A DNA stretch of 13,237 bases from CAYGZA01 sp964354135. GTDB lineage: Bacteria > Planctomycetota > Planctomycetia > Pirellulales > Thermoguttaceae. The notes under the pieces were generated by a model, which worked only from the letters and a program-made list of their open reading frames with translations, did no database searches and was not told the DNA's origin. The stretch covers positions 1 through 13,237 of the forward strand of contig CAYGZA010000186.1 of the NCBI GenBank assembly GCA_964354135.1, in the 5' to 3' direction. The position numbers and the translations under genes were made by a program. Numbering within the stretch: position 1 is the stretch's first letter; every line of letters starts with the position of its first letter. Of the stretch, positions 1 through 6,934 are shown one piece after another.

Positions 1-1
1 A

Positions 2-202
2 GGCAGAAAACGGAGAACTTATGGCACTACATTTTCGACTCCGCCGCCGGAAAATTGTCGTACGTCCTTGATTTTCAACGGCAAGAGGGGTAAGCAGCCC
101 TTCCAAGTGTCGAAGATGGGTGATAGACTCTATCTTAGAATCGTCGAGGTAGAGGGGCATTGTGTTGATGGCGATGTCAAATGGCAGAACCGTACTGTTT
201 AG
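2..202 (+). CDS. 3' end of an unidentified gene, 5' end outside window
   Basis: One frame is open from base 2 to a TAG at 200-202 and would encode the C-terminal 66 residues of a protein, ending in VKWQNRTV. The stop lies 22 nt inside the next gene, whose ATG at 181 has no good Shine-Dalgarno, so translational coupling would make sense. A second frame is open from base 1 to a TAA at 91-93 and also looks protein-like (for example LWHYIFDSAAGKLSYVL), with slightly better GC at third positions over that stretch. One explanation is a frameshift, real or from sequencing, near 88-92 that joins the first frame's start to the second frame's end. I do not recognise the family. A free-standing 28-residue gene from ATG 116 is also possible. 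Confidence 0.35.
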   Translation, partial: GRKRRTYGTTFSTPPPENCRTSLIFNGKRGKQPFQVSKMGDRLYLRIVEVEGHCVDGDVKWQNRTV

Positions 203-624
203 CCATGGTGCTTTGTGATGCCGTTCACCGGGACTCCGCAACCGGCAAGCATACTATTCTCGGAACGTTTAGCACCGTTGGCGCCGATACCTATCCAGCG
301 AAGGTTGGATTCTGCATCTACTTTGCGATTACGGACGGCCTTGGTCAGACGAGACTTCGATTGCGGTTGGTCGATGCCGAATCCGGTATTGTTGACAAGA
401 CCGAGAATGGCACCGAGGGCCCGGTATTCAAGATAGAGTTCGATATCCCCTTTGAAGACCCGCTTGTCGTGATGGAAACGGCGGTGGGTGTCGAAACTGC
501 GTTGCCAAAACCCGGATTATACCACTGTGAACTGTGGGCGGGCGACGACCTGCTGATGTCCAGACGCCTTCTTGCCATCCAGAAGATCCCAGGACAAACC
601 CAGGAGGAGAATCGCGATGAGTGA
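181..624 (+). CDS. DUF6941-like protein
   Basis: A 147-residue soluble protein with no signal peptide or membrane segment. The opening, CDAVHRDSATGKHTILGTF, then an alternating hydrophobic pattern and a late PGLYHCELWAGDDLL stretch, resembles the small all-beta DUF6941 family, whose function is unknown. The length fits that family. The ATG at 181 lacks a strong ribosome-binding site but lies inside a possible upstream reading frame. Its TGA (622-624) overlaps the next start by 8 nt, so it is almost certainly co-transcribed and translationally coupled with the putative antitoxin and MazF genes that follow. Whether it contributes to the toxin-antitoxin function or is a passenger cannot be told from sequence. 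The family call comes from remembered pattern, not a search. Confidence 0.7.
   Translation: MAEPYCLAMVLCDAVHRDSATGKHTILGTFSTVGADTYPAKVGFCIYFAITDGLGQTRLRLRLVDAESGIVDKTENGTEGPVFKIEFDIPFEDPLVVMETAVGVETALPKPGLYHCELWAGDDLLMSRRLLAIQKIPGQTQEENRDE
602..609 (+). promoter_or_regulatory. strong Shine-Dalgarno for the putative antitoxin gene
   Basis: AGGAGGAG lies 7 nt before the ATG at 617 and inside the last codons of the upstream gene. It favours 617 over the in-frame start at 572, which lacks such a site and would add 15 residues overlapping the neighbour. Confidence 0.7.
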
Positions 625-877
625 GGTCATCGAGCAGACTCCTGCGATGACGCAGCCGAGCAAGGGAGCGCCCGGAGTACCAAGAGACAGGGCGATCAGT
701 CTCTTTGTGCCTTTCGCCAAAGTCAGAGACTTGCTTGCCAAATATCCACCTCCCAAGCGCCCTAATAGAAACCGCCCTGTCCATCTGACGGATCCTCAAC
801 TGCGCAGCGAATTCGAGGCCTGGGAAGCCGCAAGCGACGAAGCCCTTGGAGCGATGGAAGACGATCTGCCGGAGTAG
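617..877 (+). CDS. small acidic protein, putative MazF antitoxin
   Basis: An 86-residue protein immediately before a MazF gene (5 nt between stop and next ATG). It overlaps the upstream gene by 8 nt and has its own strong ribosome-binding site. No AbrB, PHD or ribbon-helix-helix DNA-binding domain is evident. The middle is proline- and basic-rich (KYPPPKRPNRNRP). The tail is helical and acidic (SEFEAWEAASDEALGAMEDDLPE region), which resembles the flexible acidic tails that MazF antitoxins lay across the toxin. The antitoxin role is inferred from position, size and tail chemistry only. If right, it lacks an obvious DNA-binding half, so autoregulation would have to work differently from classical MazEF. 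Confidence 0.6.
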   Translation: MSEVIEQTPAMTQPSKGAPGVPRDRAISLFVPFAKVRDLLAKYPPPKRPNRNRPVHLTDPQLRSEFEAWEAASDEALGAMEDDLPE

Positions 878-882
878 CCGCG

Positions 883-1230
883 ATGAAGCGCGGGGACATT
901 GTACGCGTGGAGTTGCCTCCGCCGGCGGGACCATCCGGCAGGGAGCAATTCGGCACACGTCCCGCGATCGTGGTCCAAGACGAGAAAAACTTCGCGACCC
1001 TGTCTACGGTGCTGATTGTCCCAATGACATCACGCCTCAGCGCTGCCCGATTCCCGGGTTCTCTTACGATCTCCCCGACGGACACAAACGGTCTCGACGT
1101 CGAATCGGTCGTGCTGACGCATCAATTGCGAGTGATCGACCGCCGGCGCATTCAGCGAGTCATTGGAAAGCTGGCAGAGCACCAAGTGGCAGCGCTCGAC
1201 CGGGAAATCCACAGACTTCTGGGTCTGTGA
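883..1230 (+). CDS. mazF: MazF/PemK-type mRNA interferase toxin
   Basis: A 115-residue protein of typical MazF length with the family hallmarks in order: the N-terminal strand RGDIVRV (3-9), GTRPAIVVQ (24-32), TVLIVPMTS (42-50), a central V-x-L-x-x-Q-L-R segment (SVVLTHQLRVID, 75-86) and IGKL near 94-97. R26 in TRP and T49 in PMTS align with the catalytic Arg/Thr pair of characterised MazF enzymes, so the nuclease should be active. Members cut RNA at short single-stranded motifs and are held inactive by a co-expressed antitoxin, here most likely the gene 5 nt upstream. The gene ends 30 nt before the convergent HzsA-like gene, with no hairpin terminator visible between them. Confidence 0.93.
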   Translation: MKRGDIVRVELPPPAGPSGREQFGTRPAIVVQDEKNFATLSTVLIVPMTSRLSAARFPGSLTISPTDTNGLDVESVVLTHQLRVIDRRRIQRVIGKLAEHQVAALDREIHRLLGL

Positions 1231-1260
1231 CTGTCGAGATGACCTGGAGCGGCTCTCCGC

Positions 1261-4200
1261 TTACTGGATCTCCGGCATCCCGACCGCTTCCCCTCGGAGT
1301 TGCCGGGCTTGACACGCGGGATCGTTCACGCCGTAGAAGATCGCGTTCAGGTCGATCCAGGCGGCCAGGCGGCGGAATTCGTCGGGCGCAAGCTTCGCCT
1401 CGTAATGCCCTTGGCGCAACAGCCCGATGAGACGGCTCCCGAGGGCGCCATACATGCCGCCGGGCGGAGTCCGCTGGACCTGGTTGCGGGCCCCGAACCG
1501 CGGCACGAGGGCCTCAGCCGCGTTCTTGGGATTCGTGCCTTCCGCCCAGAAGTTCCGATCGCCGCACAGCGCGACGTAGGAGCGGGTGAAGGCCCCTTCG
1601 GGCTTGGCCGTAAGGTCGATCTTCCCTTCGGTCTTTTCGCCGCCGTGGCAGCGGGTGCAGTGGCGGTCGAGCACCGGCTGGACCACCTCGACGAACGAGA
1701 AAGGCCGCCCGCCCAAGGGCCCGGGATCGATCGGTGAAGGAGCCCGTCGCATCGCGACGACCGCTGCCGCGTCGCGGATGGGGGCGCTCATCCGGTCCTC
1801 GTGGCAGCCGACGCAGGAAACCTTCTCTCCCGGCTGAACGTACGTCACGGTGCGCATCGTCTGGTAGGCAAAACCATCGGCGTCCAGGGCCTGGAAGAGG
1901 ATCGGCCGCCCGGCCGGCACGACGAACCGCGCCGAGCCGTCGGGCTCCACGGGCACCGTTCCAAGGATCGCGCGGCCGTTCTCCTCCGCCGCCATCCCGA
2001 TCGGCGGGCTGTTGGCGACGTGCGTGGTTTTCGGGAAGATCTGCACGATCCGCAGCGCCTTGATGCTCCCGCGCGGGACGCTGCCCAGCCCGCGGTACAC
2101 GTCGATAAGGAGCATCTCGCCTTGCGGCGGGGCGTTTTCGGGCAAGTGGCTCGGAAGCACGGGCGGGGTCGGCCGCGGCACCAGCGGGCAGGGGTTCGTG
2201 CTGCCGATTTCCGGATCGCGGTAGATCAGCTCCCGATTGCCGAACGCGTCCAGGAGGTAGATCCCCAGGGCGTTCGCCTCGTTGGCGCCCGGCTCCCAGA
2301 CCAGCGGCGTCGGGCTGTAGGCCACCAGGAAGTACTTCTCCGAAAGCGGCCACGGGGCCTCGTAGTACTCCGGGATGTTCATCCCTTCCGCTTCCGGAAA
2401 CGGAATCTCCGGCGTGATCCGGGTAATCGCCTGGTGCCCGTCGCGAGCGACTGCCGGGTCCACGATCGCGATCGAGCCGGCCGCGATCGAGTGGTGCGCC
2501 GAGGCGGTGAAAACGATCTTGTTGGATCCCGGAATCGGCTGCGGCTGGAACGAGCAGTGGGGGCTCGCCGTGGCGTTCCCCCACAAGGCGGCGGGACTTG
2601 TCCCGTCGGGTCGCGTCGTCCAGAGGTTCTGGTGCGTCACCGCGTCCCGGTCGATGTAGTCCCAGCGGCCATAGAGGATTTGGCCCGTGGGCAGTACCGT
2701 CGGAAACCATTCGTTCGTGTCGTGGAAGGAGAGAGTGCGGATGTTCTTGCCGTCGCCGTCCATGCGGTGGAGCGTGTAGACGTGCCAGCGGGGGCTGAAC
2801 TGGCCGCCGAAACACCGGGCGTAGCCGCGGCGCCGCGTCGAGGAGAAGACAATCCCCCCGTCCGGCAAGTACGTCGGCATCAGGTCGTCGTACGGGCCGT
2901 TGGTGAGCTGCCGCAATCCCGTGCCGTCGATGTGTACTTCGTAGACGTGATAGAAGGCTTCATCGATTTGGTTGTTCAACTGAGCGGGGTCAAAGTCGCG
3001 GCCGCCGGCCTTGACGAAGGAAAAGACGATCCGCCGGGCATCGAACGAAAGTCGCGGCTCCAGCACGTTGCCGCCGGCGAGCTTACCGCCCAGGATGTCC
3101 CGGCCGGCCAGCGAGCGGCCCGGCTCTTCCAGCACAAACAGGCCGCCGCCGGGGCGGGCCCGCCAGCCGAAGTACTGCATCACGAGGTGGCTGTACGAGG
3201 TCGGCACCCGCTTGGTGAATACGAGCTTGCCGAAGCCCATCAGCGGATTGGCCAGGGCGATGCGGCGCTTCAGGCTGCGAACCCGCAAGTACAGCCCGCG
3301 GCACTCCGCCAGGCCCAAGCCGGACCCCTGCGCCAGTTGGGCAAGCTGCTCCAATTGCCGACTCTCGGCCCCGAGGAAGTCCGCTGGTTGGCCGCGGCGC
3401 AGATCGGCCGAGAGGAACCGGGCCTTTTCGAGATGCTTTCGCGTCGCGGCGGCGTAGGACTGCGGCGTTTCGGCGATTTTGTCTGACCGCCGCCAGTCGG
3501 CCTGCACCATGGCCCAATAGTCGAGTTCTCGGACGGGATCGTTGCCTTTGTGTATTGAGTCCCTGAGACCTGCCGCGCCCTCCACGGCGCCGGACGCCAG
3601 CAGCCCCTGGAGAAGCGACATGCCCCTGGACCACGGGCCGCGGTACGCCCCCGCAGCGACGGGGGGCAACGACAGCGTTTGGCCGGGGCCAAGCGGAACG
3701 GCGACCTTCTCGTCCGATGCGAAGAGCCGAAGACTGAGGCGGCCTTCAGCGGTCAGTCCGGCGCGGAACCGCCACGGGCGGCCTCCGAGAACCGCGACGG
3801 CCAGCCCGCTGCGGTCGGCCCCGTCGGTCACGACCCAGAGCCCCAGCGCGCTTTGGTCGCCGAATTCCACCGGCTGAGCCAGGCTGAGGCTGGTCTGGAA
3901 GAGGGCGCCCTCCGCGCAAAATCCGTGGACGACGGGAAGCCCCATCTTCGTCTGCGGATCCACTTCCATCTCATAGGACCACGCGGCCTCGGGCTGCTTG
4001 TTCCCAGCGAATCCTTGAGACGCTTGGAAGGTCTCGCCGTCGGCATAGCGGATGACCGGGTCCCAGTGCGTCGTGTCGCAGAAGATCAAGCCGCGCTTGT
4101 GGACGATGAAGCGGATCGCCTCGCCCTTGCGGAGATCGAGCGACAGATTCGGCTCGACGCCCTTGGCATCGTCGCCGCCAATTTCGGCGGTCCACACGTC

Positions 4201-4845
4201 GCGGGCCCCGTGGCGGATGAAGAGTCGCACGCCGTCGCTGCTCTTCTCGACGTGCGCTTTGTAGACACGGCCGGTGATTGTGACGCGGCCGTCCCGCGGG
4301 GCGGTGAATCGGCGGACGCTCGGGGTATTCTCTCCAGGGTGATGCCAGTCTTTGCCCACGCGGGTCCAATCCGGCCCGGTCCAATACGTGGAGCCGTACC
4401 AGGTATCTTGCCGGTGGGCAAGCTCACGGTAGCGGAGGCTGTCTTGGCCCTCAGACACGCGGAAGACCCAGTCGGCCAGGCGGACCGACGCGACGGCGGC
4501 CGGGGCCTGGCCGGCGTTGCGGAGGGTCGTTTCCAGAAGCAGCATCCGCTCGTGCGGGAGCCAGCGCCGCTTCTGGGTGAGCACCAACCCTGTGACTGGA
4601 TCGCTCGTGACGACCTCTTCGGCCGAAGGGACGGAAACGGCCAGCCTTCGGGCCAGTTGCTCGGCAGGCACCCCGGGCAAGTCAAGCCCGATCCCGAGGC
4701 CAGGCTCCATGAGCCGCGCCAGCGAGTCCGCCGGCTGATCCTGAAAATGGATCGCAATCGCGGGCACTTGGCCCAAGGCGCCGGGCGCGCTCCAGAGACC
4801 ACACGTCCACCACAAGGCCGCTACGGCAAAGACAATGCGATTCAT
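1261..4845 (-). CDS. HzsA-related exported di-haem protein with beta-propeller
   Basis: A 1194-residue protein with an N-terminal signal peptide (MNRIVFAVAALWWTCGL, probable cleavage near GALGQ). Residues about 160-275 form a beta-sandwich, carbohydrate-binding-like segment (HHPGENTPSVRRFTAPRDG onward, including CDTTHWDPVI). Residues about 435-530 are mostly helical. From about 535 to 830 there are TolB/PD40-type propeller repeats (LRQLTNGPYDDLMPTYLPDG, IRTLSFHDTNEWFPTVLPTG). The C-terminal part carries two haem-c motifs, CVGCH (about 1011-1015) and CTRCH (about 1063-1067), in a PSD1-like cytochrome c context. This order matches planctomycete proteins related to the hydrazine synthase alpha subunit; that relation does not imply hydrazine chemistry. 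Expected location is periplasm or cell surface, with an electron-transfer or redox role. I prefer ATG 4845 over the upstream in-frame TTG 4854 or GTG 4851 because it places the signal peptide properly, although the ribosome-binding site is weak. Confidence 0.85.
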   Translation of the reverse strand: MNRIVFAVAALWWTCGLWSAPGALGQVPAIAIHFQDQPADSLARLMEPGLGIGLDLPGVPAEQLARRLAVSVPSAEEVVTSDPVTGLVLTQKRRWLPHERMLLLETTLRNAGQAPAAVASVRLADWVFRVSEGQDSLRYRELAHRQDTWYGSTYWTGPDWTRVGKDWHHPGENTPSVRRFTAPRDGRVTITGRVYKAHVEKSSDGVRLFIRHGARDVWTAEIGGDDAKGVEPNLSLDLRKGEAIRFIVHKRGLIFCDTTHWDPVIRYADGETFQASQGFAGNKQPEAAWSYEMEVDPQTKMGLPVVHGFCAEGALFQTSLSLAQPVEFGDQSALGLWVVTDGADRSGLAVAVLGGRPWRFRAGLTAEGRLSLRLFASDEKVAVPLGPGQTLSLPPVAAGAYRGPWSRGMSLLQGLLASGAVEGAAGLRDSIHKGNDPVRELDYWAMVQADWRRSDKIAETPQSYAAATRKHLEKARFLSADLRRGQPADFLGAESRQLEQLAQLAQGSGLGLAECRGLYLRVRSLKRRIALANPLMGFGKLVFTKRVPTSYSHLVMQYFGWRARPGGGLFVLEEPGRSLAGRDILGGKLAGGNVLEPRLSFDARRIVFSFVKAGGRDFDPAQLNNQIDEAFYHVYEVHIDGTGLRQLTNGPYDDLMPTYLPDGGIVFSSTRRRGYARCFGGQFSPRWHVYTLHRMDGDGKNIRTLSFHDTNEWFPTVLPTGQILYGRWDYIDRDAVTHQNLWTTRPDGTSPAALWGNATASPHCSFQPQPIPGSNKIVFTASAHHSIAAGSIAIVDPAVARDGHQAITRITPEIPFPEAEGMNIPEYYEAPWPLSEKYFLVAYSPTPLVWEPGANEANALGIYLLDAFGNRELIYRDPEIGSTNPCPLVPRPTPPVLPSHLPENAPPQGEMLLIDVYRGLGSVPRGSIKALRIVQIFPKTTHVANSPPIGMAAEENGRAILGTVPVEPDGSARFVVPAGRPILFQALDADGFAYQTMRTVTYVQPGEKVSCVGCHEDRMSAPIRDAAAVVAMRRAPSPIDPGPLGGRPFSFVEVVQPVLDRHCTRCHGGEKTEGKIDLTAKPEGAFTRSYVALCGDRNFWAEGTNPKNAAEALVPRFGARNQVQRTPPGGMYGALGSRLIGLLRQGHYEAKLAPDEFRRLAAWIDLNAIFYGVNDPACQARQLRGEAVGMPEIQ

Positions 4846-4951
4846 CGACACCAAGCCTTGCGTGATTCAAAGACGGCGCGGCCCGTGCCGGGCCGGACGA
4901 AGCCCGCACCGGCATGCACGGTCCGCCGTCGAGCCAGGCCCCCAGTAGGAC

Positions 4952-4980
4952 ATCATATTGCGACTGGATGGGCCGCACAA
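4952..4980 (-). promoter_or_regulatory. candidate sigma-70 promoter for the HzsA-like gene
   Basis: Reading the minus strand, TTGTGC (4980-4975), a 17-bp spacer and TATGAT (4957-4952) lie about 107 nt before the ATG at 4845. The -10 box is good and the -35 box partial. This is one of the few AT-rich spots in an otherwise GC-rich intergenic region. Confidence 0.4.
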
Positions 4981-5024
4981 CCAATTTGTGGCGGCGACTC
5001 CCCGGAGCGGATCCACCGGCGAGG

Positions 5025-5053
5025 TTGAACCGAAGCCACGTTTCGGCTATCCT
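5025..5053 (+). promoter_or_regulatory. candidate sigma-70 promoter for the NIPSNAP gene
   Basis: TTGAAC (5025-5030), exactly 17 bp, then TATCCT (5048-5053), about 71 nt before the ATG at 5125. The spacer is bracketed by an inverted repeat, CCGAA (5030-5034) and TTCGG (5042-5046), which could be an operator. A GC-rich hairpin (GCCGCC 5073-5078 with GGCGGC 5086-5091) follows in the leader. Confidence 0.4.
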
Positions 5054-5124
5054 GACGGCACGTCCAGGTAGCGCCGCCGTGCCGCGGCGGCAAAGAAAAG
5101 CACACCGAAACCGAGGAGCTTGCC

Positions 5125-5559
5125 ATGAGACGCGCGCTTTGCATTACGCTTCTATTGGGATTGGCCGCTGCGCTCGCGGCGACGGCCTGCCGGAACGCCG
5201 GGGCGGAAGACCAGCCGGCCAAGAAGGACCGCATCTTCGAGCTGCGGGTCTACACCGCGAATCCGGGCAAGCTCGAAGCCTTGCACAAGCGGTTCCGCGA
5301 ACACACCAACCGCCTGTTCAAGAAGCACGGCATCGAGCTCATCGGCTACTGGACCCCGACCGACGGGCCCGACGCGCAGAACACGCTGATCTACGTCGTC
5401 GCCTTCCCCAGCCGCGAGGCTCAGGCGAAGGCATGGGCAGCCTTCAAGGCCGATCCCGAATGGCAGAAGGCCTTCCAGGAGTCGCACAAGGACGGGGTGA
5501 TCGTCAAGGAAGTCAAGAGCACCGTGATGCGGCCTACGGACTACTCGCCGATCCGGTGA
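5125..5559 (+). CDS. exported NIPSNAP-family protein
   Basis: A 144-residue protein with a signal peptide (MRRALCITLLLGLAAALAATAC). The Cys after ATA gives a weak lipobox, so it may be a lipoprotein or simply be cleaved near NAGAE. The rest is one NIPSNAP ferredoxin-like domain: FELRVYTANPGKLEALHKRF, then LIGYWTPTDGPDAQNTLIYV, then a Trp-containing helix (AKAWAAFKADPEWQKAF). The family forms dimeric alpha/beta barrels; no bacterial function is agreed. The start is supported by GAGGAG at 5113-5118. It is transcribed divergently from the HzsA-like gene. Exported NIPSNAP proteins are recurrent in planctomycetes. Confidence 0.88.
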   Translation: MRRALCITLLLGLAAALAATACRNAGAEDQPAKKDRIFELRVYTANPGKLEALHKRFREHTNRLFKKHGIELIGYWTPTDGPDAQNTLIYVVAFPSREAQAKAWAAFKADPEWQKAFQESHKDGVIVKEVKSTVMRPTDYSPIR

Positions 5560-5584
5560 TCAGAGCGCGCGGTGCGCCGGCAAT

Positions 5585-5615
5585 CATGCCCACGCTGCGC
5601 GAGGGCATGCCACCC
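5585..5615 (-). repeat. degenerate lead-hairpin element after the flagellar gene
   Basis: CATGCCC (5585-5591) pairs with GGGCATG (5603-5609). On the minus strand it is led by GGGTGGC (5615-5609), one transposition away from the GGGTGCC lead of the copies at 6696, 7805, 8889 and 11106. It starts 42 nt beyond the stop of the flagellar-type gene, in that gene's orientation. It has no T-run, so it is not a classical terminator. Confidence 0.5.
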
Positions 5616-5657
5616 GACGTCATTGCGCAGCCTCGGGGCGGCTGTGCCGCCGCGTTC

Positions 5658-6536
5658 TCAGCGGGCCGGCCGCCGGAGATTCACCAGCTCGTCCAGGAGG
5701 GAAACGGCCGTGTCGGTTACCTGGACACCGGCGCGGAACTGGTCCGAGGCAAGCTGCAAGTCGACCAGGCTTCGCCCCAGGTCGGTGTTGGAGAGCTCGG
5801 TCGCGCCGGCCAGGATTGCCCCCGCTCCGCCCTCTTGAGGGTTCGTTTCCACGGCAAGGCCGGAATTGGGACCGGTCGCGTAGCGCGTGCCGCCGCGCTG
5901 CTGGAGGCCCGAGGGATTGGACGTCCGCGCCAGCCGGATCTGCCCCAGATCGCGGGACCTGCCGTCGCTGAAACGACCCCGGATGCGGCCGTCACTGCCG
6001 ACGCTGAAGCCGGTGAGTTCGGCGGTCCCGCCCGACGGCGTGGCCACCACCGCTCCCGCGGGGATCCGCAGCGGTACAAGCCGTGTGGTTTGCAGTTGGA
6101 AGCTCCCGTCGGTGCCGAAGCCGAGCACGCGGTGACCGTCGGCCGTGACCAGCTCCCGGTTGGCGTTGAGCTGGAACCGGCCGTCGCGGGTCAAGAGCCG
6201 CTCGCCGCGCGGGCCCTCGAGGATGAAGAGCCCCTCGCCCTCGATGGCCAGGCTCAGCGAATCGCCGCCCATGGCAATGGTCCCCTGGGAGAAGTCGGTC
6301 GAGGTTCCGGCGAGAGTTACGCCCCTGCCGACTTGCACCGGGTTGGTGCCGCCGCTCGATCCGGAAGGCGCCCTGCCGGCGCTGTAGGTCTGCGGCGTCT
6401 GCGTGGCGAACTGCGGCGTGGACGCCTTGAAGCCCGGCGTTCGGGCGTTGGCCAGGTTGTTGGCCACCACGGCCACCGCGGTTTCCGCGGCCGACATGCC
6501 GGAAAGCGCAGTCTGTAAGACGGAGCCCAAACCCAT
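5658..6536 (-). CDS. flagellar rod/hook family protein (FlgG/FlgF/FlgE-like)
   Basis: A 292-residue protein starting MGLGSVLQTALSGMSAAE. Residues 1-38 are the flagellar basal-body rod domain, with NNLAN (26-30) and TPGFKA (33-38). The centre has GEGLFIL and LLTRDGRFQLN, typical of FlgG/FlgF/FlgE. The last 40 residues (LSNTDLGRSLVDLQLASDQF onward, ending LLDELVNL) are the C-terminal rod/hook domain that packs with the N-terminal helix. Such proteins polymerise into the axial structure and are exported without a cleaved signal. Length is slightly above FlgG (about 260) and below most FlgE. The frame is open 63 codons further upstream, but that stretch resembles no family and includes a hairpin repeat, so ATG 6536 is preferred although its ribosome-binding site is poor. 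No other flagellar gene is present in the window. Confidence 0.85.
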   Translation of the reverse strand: MGLGSVLQTALSGMSAAETAVAVVANNLANARTPGFKASTPQFATQTPQTYSAGRAPSGSSGGTNPVQVGRGVTLAGTSTDFSQGTIAMGGDSLSLAIEGEGLFILEGPRGERLLTRDGRFQLNANRELVTADGHRVLGFGTDGSFQLQTTRLVPLRIPAGAVVATPSGGTAELTGFSVGSDGRIRGRFSDGRSRDLGQIRLARTSNPSGLQQRGGTRYATGPNSGLAVETNPQEGGAGAILAGATELSNTDLGRSLVDLQLASDQFRAGVQVTDTAVSLLDELVNLRRPAR

Positions 6537-6934
6537 ACCAGAAGGACTCGACCCGAAAGGATGAGAAGGCGCGAAGACTGGCCGACCTGCCCCTATCCTG
6601 AAGTATAGCTCATTTTCGAGACGGTGGTCGCGATTCCGGTTGACAGTCGGCCACAGCGTGCTCGGCCGGAAACGCCCGGCGGGCCCTGTTGGCTTGGGTG
6701 CCATGCCCACGCTGGTCGTGGGCATGTCGGGTATGCTGCAGAGAATAAAGGTCGCGTCGGACGGCTATGCGCTACCGCGAGAAGAACGCGACGATGATAT
6801 CACCGCGTGCCGGCACGATCGCCGGGCATTTTCACTTTCCGCCGGAACCTGTCGTCTAGCCAAAGAGAACACTACTCGACCCCTGACACCAGCGACATCG
6901 ACCCCGATTCTGAGGCAATCCGGGAGGCGAAGTC
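6537..6934. other. 398-bp region between divergent flagellar-type and FRG genes
   Basis: No convincing gene. It holds one lead-hairpin repeat (6696-6726). On the minus strand there is a possible -10 box TATACT with no clear -35, which might serve the flagellar-type gene. A good Shine-Dalgarno (GGGAGG, 6922-6926) for the FRG gene lies at the right edge. Open frames that cross this region run through the repeat or into the FRG gene in the wrong frame. Confidence 0.6.
6696..6726 (+). repeat. lead-hairpin element (GGGTGCCATG type)
   Basis: GGGTGC leads into a perfect 10-bp stem, CATGCCCACG (6702-6711) with CGTGGGCATG (6717-6726), and a 5-nt loop. It is the same lead, stem and loop length as the copy at 7805-7835. 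Unlike most copies it lies upstream of genes on both sides. Confidence 0.8.

Noticed and set aside
1801..5028. Two long plus-strand open frames (1801-3486 and 3679-5028) opposite the HzsA-like gene
   Set aside because: Both are antisense to a gene with haem and propeller motifs and have no family features of their own.
6537..6725. 63-residue N-terminal extension of the flagellar-type protein
   Set aside because: The family begins at the MGLGSVLQTALSG segment. The extension crosses a hairpin repeat and has no homologous look.
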